64,000 nt of DNA from QHVT01 sp036399015 (GTDB taxonomy: Bacteria > Acidobacteriota > Thermoanaerobaculia > Gp7-AA8): the NCBI GenBank assembly GCA_036399015.1, contig DASWNW010000034.1:1-64000 (forward strand). The letters are read 5' to 3'. The first letter of the stretch is position 1; the number at the start of each line of letters is the position of its first letter. Below the pieces are notes generated by a model. It had not been told where the DNA came from. It was given only the letters and a program-made list of their open reading frames with translations, and did no database searches. A program made the position numbers and the translations under genes. Positions 58,865 through 64,000 of the stretch are shown piece by piece.

Positions 58865-59567
58865 GCGCGCCGAAGAGCATCGTCTCGATCTGCGCGCGGG
58901 CCTCGGTGGCGAGCGTCTCCTTCGCCTTCAGCTTGAGGTTCGCCGTCTCGATCGGCGTGCCGATGCGGATCGTGACGACGCCCGGCTTCACGCGACGCGC
59001 GCCGACGGGAAAAACGTCGAACGTGCTGTCGATGGCGATCGGCACGATCGTCTTCTCCGACTTGATCGCGAGGAGGAACGCCCCCCGCTGGAACGGACGC
59101 ATGGCCCGCTCGCGCGAGCGCCCCTCCTCGGGGAACACGACAATGGTGTTCCCCTTCCGGATGCGATCGGCGGCCAGGTCGAACGACTTCACGGCGGTGC
59201 GGCGGTTCTTCCGGTCGATGGGAATGAAGCCGGCGCGGCCGATGGCCCAGCCGAAGATCGGGACCTTGAACAGGCTGGCCTTGGCCATGAAGCGCACCGG
59301 CTGCCCCACCGCCGCCACGATGCAGGGGATGTCGAGGTAGCTGTAGTGGTTGGCGACCAGGATGTAGCGCTTCGCGGGATCGAGGTGGCCGAGGTTCTCG
59401 GTGCGGAGGTCGATGCCGGCGGCGGCGACGATCAGCCGCCCCCACAGCCGCACGATCCGGTCGATGAGCGGCGAGGTCGAGCGCACCATCGCCACGACGA
59501 TCGTGGCCATCGCCAGGGGGATCGTCACGAGGACGGCAGCGACGGCGACCCAGAGGGTGTGGAGCAT
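58836..59567 (-). CDS. plsC: 1-acyl-sn-glycerol-3-phosphate acyltransferase
   Basis: 243 aa. An N-terminal membrane helix (LWVAVAAVLVTIPLAMATIV), block I ILVANHYSYLDIPCI (HxxxxD), block II GWAIGRAGFIPIDRKN, block III VVFPEEGRSRERAM (E-G-x-R) and block IV IVPIAIDS. Acylates lysophosphatidic acid to phosphatidic acid at the inner membrane. Monocistronic on the minus strand, between the GspG-like gene (convergent) and a repeat hairpin at its 5' side. Confidence 0.9.
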   Translation of the reverse strand: MLHTLWVAVAAVLVTIPLAMATIVVAMVRSTSPLIDRIVRLWGRLIVAAAGIDLRTENLGHLDPAKRYILVANHYSYLDIPCIVAAVGQPVRFMAKASLFKVPIFGWAIGRAGFIPIDRKNRRTAVKSFDLAADRIRKGNTIVVFPEEGRSRERAMRPFQRGAFLLAIKSEKTIVPIAIDSTFDVFPVGARRVKPGVVTIRIGTPIETANLKLKAKETLATEARAQIETMLFGAPTAPAAAAE

Positions 59568-59575
59568 TGGTAAGG

Positions 59576-59696
59576 TGTCAGAGTCTCAGAGTCTCAGAGT
59601 CTCAGAGTCGCAGAGTCTCAGAGTCTCAAAGTATGCGAGAAAGCCGGCGCTGCGGGAACCTCTCTGAGACTTTGCGACTCTGCGACTCTGAGACTA
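59576..59696. repeat. GAGTCTCA octamer hairpin
   Basis: Left arm of six GAGTCTCA/GAGTCGCA units (59578-59632), right arm CTGAGACTTTGCGACTCTGC... (59663-59695). Loop TATGCGAGAAAGCCGGCGCT. Same unit as at 44046-44146, 15 kb away, with a different loop. Fills the gap between the plsC start and the DinB-gene end. Confidence 0.93.
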
Positions 59697-60152
59697 CAAC
59701 GTCCCCTTGATCCGCTCCAGTTGCGCGAGGTGCTTCGCGTCGTGATTCACCAGCCGCTCGGCCGCCATGCGGGGCGTGATGGGGCCGTACTCGGGGTGAA
59801 TCCCGCTGCGTCCGAGCTCTTCCTCCGACAGCCGCTCCAGGAAGGCGAGGTTGTAGGCGCGGTGGAAGCGGAACGACTCCAGCAGCTCCGTCAGCGGCTC
59901 GCGGCGATGCACCCGCTCGACCCAGGCGTTCTGCGCCAGCGGCGTCAGCGGGCCCTCGCCGGCGCCGGCGACGATGGTGCGGATGCGCACCGCGTAGACC
60001 AGCTCCAGATCGCCGAGGTGCGCGACGACGTCGGCGACTGACCAGCCGCCCTCGCGTTCCAGGCGTGAGGCGTCGGCGTCCGAGAGGCCGGCCGCCGCGG
60101 CGGCGAGGCGCGCCGGAAACGCGCGCAGCTTTTCGAGTGTCTCCTGCATCAT
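59694..60152 (-). CDS. DinB-superfamily protein
   Basis: 152 aa from ATG 60152 (or the next codon, ATG 60149). A four-helix bundle with the metal-binding histidines in VADVVAHLGDLE and NHDAKHLAQLERI, matching DinB/YfiT-type proteins, often bacillithiol- or mycothiol-dependent or of unknown thiol use. The start codon shares bases with the start of the divergent DNA glycosylase gene, so the two cannot have separate leaders. Confidence 0.82.
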   Translation of the reverse strand: MMQETLEKLRAFPARLAAAAAGLSDADASRLEREGGWSVADVVAHLGDLELVYAVRIRTIVAGAGEGPLTPLAQNAWVERVHRREPLTELLESFRFHRAYNLAFLERLSEEELGRSGIHPEYGPITPRMAAERLVNHDAKHLAQLERIKGTL

Positions 60153-60840
60153 GCCTCCGATGCTCGTCCGTGAGCCGTACGACTGGGAGGCGATTCTCGC
60201 ATGGCTCGGCGCGCGTGCCATCCCAGGCATCGAGCGGGTGGAAGGGGGGGCGTACAGGCGCGGGAACGTGCGGGTGACGTACGACGGCGCCGTGCACACC
60301 AACCGTGAGGCGGCCCGCGTCCGGCGCCTCTTCGACGTCGCCTTCGACCCCGCCCTCATGCACGCGCTCTTCGCCCGCGACGCGATGCTCGCGCCGCTCC
60401 TGCGCAAGCGGCCGGGCGTGCGCGTCCCCGGCGCGTGGGACCCGTTCGAGCTGATGGTGCGGGCGGTCGTCGGGCAGCAGATCAGCGTCGCCGGCGCGCG
60501 CACCATCCTCGGCCGCATCGCCGCCACGCACGGCCTCGATCCCCACGTGCTGGCCGAGGTGACGCTCGACGGCATGCCGCGGAAACGGGCCGAGACGATC
60601 CGCCTCCTGGCGCGTGAGGTGGTGCAAGGAAAAGACGTCGACCTGGAGTCGATCCCCGGCATCGGACCCTGGACCGCGAGCTACATCCGCATGCGTCTCG
60701 GCGACCCCGACGCCTTCCCCGCGGGCGACCTGATCCTGCGCCGCAACGCCGGCAATCTGACCGAGCGGGAGCTCACCAGACGGGCCGAGGCGTGGCGCCC
60801 GTTTCGCGCCTACGCGGCCATGTTGCTCTGGATGGGATGA
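60151..60840 (+). CDS. DNA-3-methyladenine glycosylase II-like (AlkA family)
   Basis: 229 aa. An N-terminal beta part (REPYDWEAILAWLGARAIPG), then the HhH-GPD fold: WDPFELMVRAVVGQQISVAG, ARTILGRIAATHG, IPGIGPWTASYIRMRLGDPD (helix-hairpin-helix) and AFPAGDLILRR with the catalytic aspartate. Removes alkylated purines from DNA. The start overlaps that of the divergent DinB gene. Confidence 0.9.
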   Translation: MPPMLVREPYDWEAILAWLGARAIPGIERVEGGAYRRGNVRVTYDGAVHTNREAARVRRLFDVAFDPALMHALFARDAMLAPLLRKRPGVRVPGAWDPFELMVRAVVGQQISVAGARTILGRIAATHGLDPHVLAEVTLDGMPRKRAETIRLLAREVVQGKDVDLESIPGIGPWTASYIRMRLGDPDAFPAGDLILRRNAGNLTERELTRRAEAWRPFRAYAAMLLWMG

Positions 60841-60920
60841 GCTACAATCGCGGCCTCACAAAAAATGGAATATCCCCCTCCGGCGGTTCGTCGCACGCAG
60901 TACAACAGAAGGAGACCCGA

Positions 60921-62876
60921 GTGTCCGAGAGCCTGATTGCGGCGGATGCCGCAGAAGCAGTAATGGACCGGGAGCAGGAACCGATCGTCAACGACCTCAC
61001 CATCCACGTGGCGACGGTCAACGGCTCCGGCTCGCAATCTTCGAACAACGTCCTGATGCGCTCCATCTTCCAGATGGGAGTCCCGGTCAGCGGCAAGAAC
61101 ATGTTCCCCTCCAACATTGCAGGCCTCCCGACCTGGTTCACGATCCGGGCGAACAAGGACGGCTGGATCGGCCGCAAGAAGGAAGTCGACGTCATGATCT
61201 GCATGAACGCGCAGACCGCGCGTGAAGACGTCGAAGGCCTCACCCCCGGCTCCGTCTGTATCTACGACGCGCCGCTCAACTGCAAAGCCATCCGCGACGA
61301 CATCGTCTACTTCGAGGTGCCGTTCGCGAAGCTCGCCGCCGACCTGTCCGAGGACTCCAAGCTCCGCAAGCTGCTGACGAACATGGTCTACGTCGGCATC
61401 GTGGCCGAGCTCCTCGGCATCGACCGCGCCGAGATCCTGGTCGCCCTCGAGAAGCAGTTCAAAGGGAAGAGAAAGGCGATCGACGCCAACGTCGCCGCCG
61501 TCGACAAAGGCATCGCCTACGCGCAGGCCAACCTGCCGCGCCAGAACCGCTGGCGCATCGAGCGGATGAACGCCACCGCCGGCAAGATCATCATCGACGG
61601 GAACGCCGCGGCGGCCATCGGCTCGATCTTCGCCGGCGTCACCGTCGTGACCTGGTACCCGATCACGCCGTCGTCGTCGCTGTGCGAGTCGATCATCGAC
61701 TACGCGAAGCAGACCCGCATCGAGGAAGACGGCAGGGCGACCTTCGCGGTCGTGCAGGCGGAGGACGAGCTGGCCGCCGTCGGCATGGTCCTCGGCGCCG
61801 GCTGGGCCGGTGCCCGCTCCATGACGTCCACCGCCGGCCCCGGCATCTCGCTGATGTCCGAGTTCATCGGCCTCGGCTACTTCGCCGAGATCCCCGGTGT
61901 GATCTGGGACATCCAGCGCGTCGGCCCCTCGACCGGCCTTCCCACGCGCACCGCGCAGGGAGACGTGAACCAGGTCGCCTACCTCTCGCACGGCGACACG
62001 CAGCACATCGTGCTGATCCCGTCGAGCGTAGCCGAGTGCTTCGACTTCGCCGGTGAGGCGCTCGACCTCGCCGAGCAGTTCCAGACGCCGGTCTTCGTGC
62101 TGAGCGATCTCGACCTCGGCATGAACAACTGGATGTCCGATCCATTTGAATACCCCACCAAGCCGATCCAGCGCGGCAAGGTCCTTTCCGCCGAGAAGCT
62201 CACCGAGCTGCAGGGCAAGTGGGGGCGGTACGAAGACGTCGACGGGGACGGCATCCCCTGGCGCACGCTGCCCGGCACCGACCATCCGTTCGCCTCGTAC
62301 TTTACGCGCGGCTCCGGCCACGACACGCACGCCCGCTACTCCGAGCGGCCGCAGGACTACAAAGACACGGTCGACCGTCTCGCCAAGAAATACGAGACGG
62401 CGAAGCAGTTCGTGCCGAAGCCGGTCGTCGACACGCGCGAAGGCGCCAAGATCGGCTTCATCGCCTACGGCACGACCACCTGGGCGCTCGAGGAGTCGCG
62501 CCACCAGTTGCGCACCGAGCGGGGCGTCGAGACGAGCTACTTCCGGCTGCGCGCGCTGCCGTTCACCGAGGAGCTGCGGCAGTTCGTCGCCGCGCACGAG
62601 CGGGTGTACGTCGTCGAGCAGAACCGCGACGGCCAGATGGCCGACATGATGCGGCTCGAGCTCGGCGAGGACCAGCGCAAGGTGCGCAAGATCCTGCACT
62701 ACACCGGCCTCCCGTGCGACGCCCGCACCATCACCGACGCCGTGCTGACGATGGAGTCGACCGCGGGGCTGCCCGAGCCGCTCCTGCTCGTGCGCGCCGA
62801 GGCGAGGCTGACCGGCGCCGGCACCCCGATCGTTCCCGTCGCTGCACCGCGCACCGAAGTCCGGGTGGAGGACTAA
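60921..62876 (+). CDS. korA: 2-oxoacid:acceptor oxidoreductase, fused gamma-alpha subunit
   Basis: 651 aa, GTG start with AGAAGGAGA seven bases before. Residues ~20-190 form the gamma domain (VNGSGSQSSNNVLMRSIFQM, MNAQTAREDVEGLTPGSVCI), followed by the alpha (pyrimidine-binding) domain: TVVTWYPITPSSSLCESIID, QAEDELAAVGMVLGAGWAGA, TSTAGPGISLMSEFIGLGYF. C-terminal domain II (YVVEQNRDGQMADMMRLEL). This is the KorA/OorA type that oxidises 2-oxoglutarate or a related 2-oxoacid with ferredoxin. The beta gene follows after three bases. The ferredoxin-like delta subunit is not in the window. Confidence 0.93.
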   Translation: MSESLIAADAAEAVMDREQEPIVNDLTIHVATVNGSGSQSSNNVLMRSIFQMGVPVSGKNMFPSNIAGLPTWFTIRANKDGWIGRKKEVDVMICMNAQTAREDVEGLTPGSVCIYDAPLNCKAIRDDIVYFEVPFAKLAADLSEDSKLRKLLTNMVYVGIVAELLGIDRAEILVALEKQFKGKRKAIDANVAAVDKGIAYAQANLPRQNRWRIERMNATAGKIIIDGNAAAAIGSIFAGVTVVTWYPITPSSSLCESIIDYAKQTRIEEDGRATFAVVQAEDELAAVGMVLGAGWAGARSMTSTAGPGISLMSEFIGLGYFAEIPGVIWDIQRVGPSTGLPTRTAQGDVNQVAYLSHGDTQHIVLIPSSVAECFDFAGEALDLAEQFQTPVFVLSDLDLGMNNWMSDPFEYPTKPIQRGKVLSAEKLTELQGKWGRYEDVDGDGIPWRTLPGTDHPFASYFTRGSGHDTHARYSERPQDYKDTVDRLAKKYETAKQFVPKPVVDTREGAKIGFIAYGTTTWALEESRHQLRTERGVETSYFRLRALPFTEELRQFVAAHERVYVVEQNRDGQMADMMRLELGEDQRKVRKILHYTGLPCDARTITDAVLTMESTAGLPEPLLLVRAEARLTGAGTPIVPVAAPRTEVRVED

Positions 62877-62879
62877 TCC

Positions 62880-63935
62880 ATGGCTGAAAGCACACTGAAG
62901 ATCGGCACCGGCGAAGCGATCAAGGAAAACCGCCTCGGCCTCAAGGCCGTCGATTACCAGGGCGGCAAGTCGACGCTCTGCGCCGCCTGCGGCCACGACG
63001 CCGTCTCCAACCAGATCGTCCGCGCCTTCTTCGAGATGAGCGTGAAGGCGGAGAAGGTGGCCAAGTTCTCCGGCATCGGCTGCTCGTCGAAGACGCCGGC
63101 CTACTTCCTCCAACGCTCACACGGCTTCAATTCCGTGCACGGGCGCATGCCGGCCGTGGCGACCGGCGCGATCCTGGCCAATCACCACCTCAAGGCGATC
63201 GGCGTCTCCGGCGACGGCGACACCGCCTCGATCGGCCTCGGCCAGTTCATGCACATGGTCCGGCGCAACGTGCCGATCATCTACATCATCGAGAACAACG
63301 GCGTGTACGGCCTGACCAAGGGGCAGTTCTCCGCCACCGCCGACGAGGGCTCGAAGCTCAAGACCGGCGTGGTCAACGACATGCCGCCGATGGACCTCTG
63401 CGCGCTCGCCGTGCAGCTCGGCTGCGGCTTCGTGGCCCGCGGGTTCGCCGGCGATCCGAAGCAGATGGTGAACATCCTCAAGGCCGCCATCGCCCACGAC
63501 GGCATGTCGGTCATCGACGTGATCTCCCCCTGCGTGACCTTCAACAACCACGAGGGCTCGACCAAGGGCTACACGTACTCGAAGGAGCACCAGGAGCTGC
63601 TGCATCAGATCGGCTTCGTCCCCGAGTACGAGGAGATCACCGTCGACTACGAGCCGGGCACGGTGCGGGAGGTGACGATGCACGACGGCTCGCGGATCGT
63701 CCTGCGGAAGCTGGAAGAGGACTACGACCCGAGCGTGCCGATCGAGGCGCTCCAGCGCCTCCACCGCGCCGCCGACGCCGGCCAGATGCTCACCGGCATC
63801 GTGCACCTCCGCCCCGAGAAGAAGAGCTTCCTCAACCTCCTGAACGTGGTGGACGAGCCGCTCGGCACCCTCCCCCTGGAGCGGGTACGCCCGCCCCGCG
63901 AGAAGCTCGACAAGATCATGCGCGACCTGATGTAG
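62880..63935 (+). CDS. korB: 2-oxoacid:acceptor oxidoreductase beta subunit
   Basis: 351 aa. TPP-binding subunit: LCAACGHDAVSNQIVRAFFE, FSGIGCSSKTPAYFLQRSHG, the TPP motif ISGDGDTASIGLGQFMHMVR (as GVSGDGDTASIG), and YIIENNGVYGLTKGQFSATA. Cysteines at the N-terminus fit the [4Fe-4S] ligands of the family. Works with KorA in the reductive or oxidative tricarboxylic acid cycle. Confidence 0.94.
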   Translation: MAESTLKIGTGEAIKENRLGLKAVDYQGGKSTLCAACGHDAVSNQIVRAFFEMSVKAEKVAKFSGIGCSSKTPAYFLQRSHGFNSVHGRMPAVATGAILANHHLKAIGVSGDGDTASIGLGQFMHMVRRNVPIIYIIENNGVYGLTKGQFSATADEGSKLKTGVVNDMPPMDLCALAVQLGCGFVARGFAGDPKQMVNILKAAIAHDGMSVIDVISPCVTFNNHEGSTKGYTYSKEHQELLHQIGFVPEYEEITVDYEPGTVREVTMHDGSRIVLRKLEEDYDPSVPIEALQRLHRAADAGQMLTGIVHLRPEKKSFLNLLNVVDEPLGTLPLERVRPPREKLDKIMRDLM

Positions 63936-63952
63936 GTCGCGCGTTCTCCCTG

Positions 63953-64000
63953 GAACGACGGGCTCTCAGCCCGTCGAAACAGGGCCGGGCTGGAGAGCCC
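63953..64000. repeat. GGGCTCTC...GAGAGCCC hairpin after korB
   Basis: ACGGGCTCTCAGCCCGT (63959-63975) is a short hairpin by itself. GGGCTCTC also pairs with GAGAGCCC at the window end across GTCGAAACAGGGCCGGGCTG. A likely transcript-end hairpin of korAB or a member of an intergenic repeat family (compare 35713-35730). Cut by the window edge. Confidence 0.6.

Overview
The window is high-GC bacterial chromosome. It most likely comes from an Acidobacteriota member: the first gene encodes the VWFA-related domain protein typical of that phylum, and it sits among DsbD/redoxin, BlaI-M56 and KorAB genes. That assignment is inference; no rRNA or tRNA gene, and no CRISPR array, was seen.

Layout. 0-2.8 kb: VWA-like secreted protein and dapF. 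2.8-12.2 kb: a tightly overlapping exopolysaccharide/glycan operon with a membrane protein, a GT-C-like protein, three GT2 and two GT4-type glycosyltransferases, ending with a WbaP-type phosphoglycosyl transferase. 12.3-17.3 kb: PLP decarboxylase, recQ, a nucleotidyltransferase-like protein and rnd. 17.4-39.7 kb: an accessory region, partly AT-richer. It holds a broken dienelactone hydrolase, a GH2 exo-glycosidase, an XRE regulator facing a DNA-binding-like protein, a three-gene ABC-ATPase/middle-component/PD-(D/E)XK-nuclease cassette convergent with a DNA methyltransferase, a GC-rich ~200-bp repeat array, a protealysin-like M4 peptidase operon, a broken and an intact nucleotidyltransferase, an endonuclease-IV-fold TIM-barrel enzyme, an rnd pseudogene, and a multicopper oxidase/cupredoxin operon. 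39.8-64 kb: mostly housekeeping genes (MBL hydrolase, trxB, M23 peptidase, dCMP deaminase, tsaB-rimI, LolC/E-type permease, aminotransferase, selA, redoxin-DsbD-DoxX/TPR, blaI-M56, plsC, dinB/alkA, korAB).

Two features stand out. First, the accessory region is bracketed by direct copies of the same junction: the rnd 3' end, then a tandem-repeat hairpin, then the 3' end of the MBL-fold hydrolase gene (17309-17457 and 39671-39808). Further rnd 3'-end remnants lie inside, at 20706, 31874 and 35671. This looks like repeated accretion of cargo at the 3' end of rnd, although no integrase or transposase is visible. Second, at least a dozen loci carry long hairpins whose arms are tandem 7-8 (10-11) bp units. 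The unit differs at each locus, yet some hairpins share a loop; two are inserted in frame inside coding sequences, and one has multiplied together with the trxB 3' end. They resemble in form the STRR heptamer repeats known from cyanobacteria.

The strongest candidate for a new functional system is the 22.0-27.2 kb cassette (Rad50-like ATPase with a four-cysteine hook, a wHTH-like middle component, a nuclease, and a facing methyltransferase). The second is the nucleotidyltransferase plus endonuclease-IV-fold pair at 33.0-34.8 kb.
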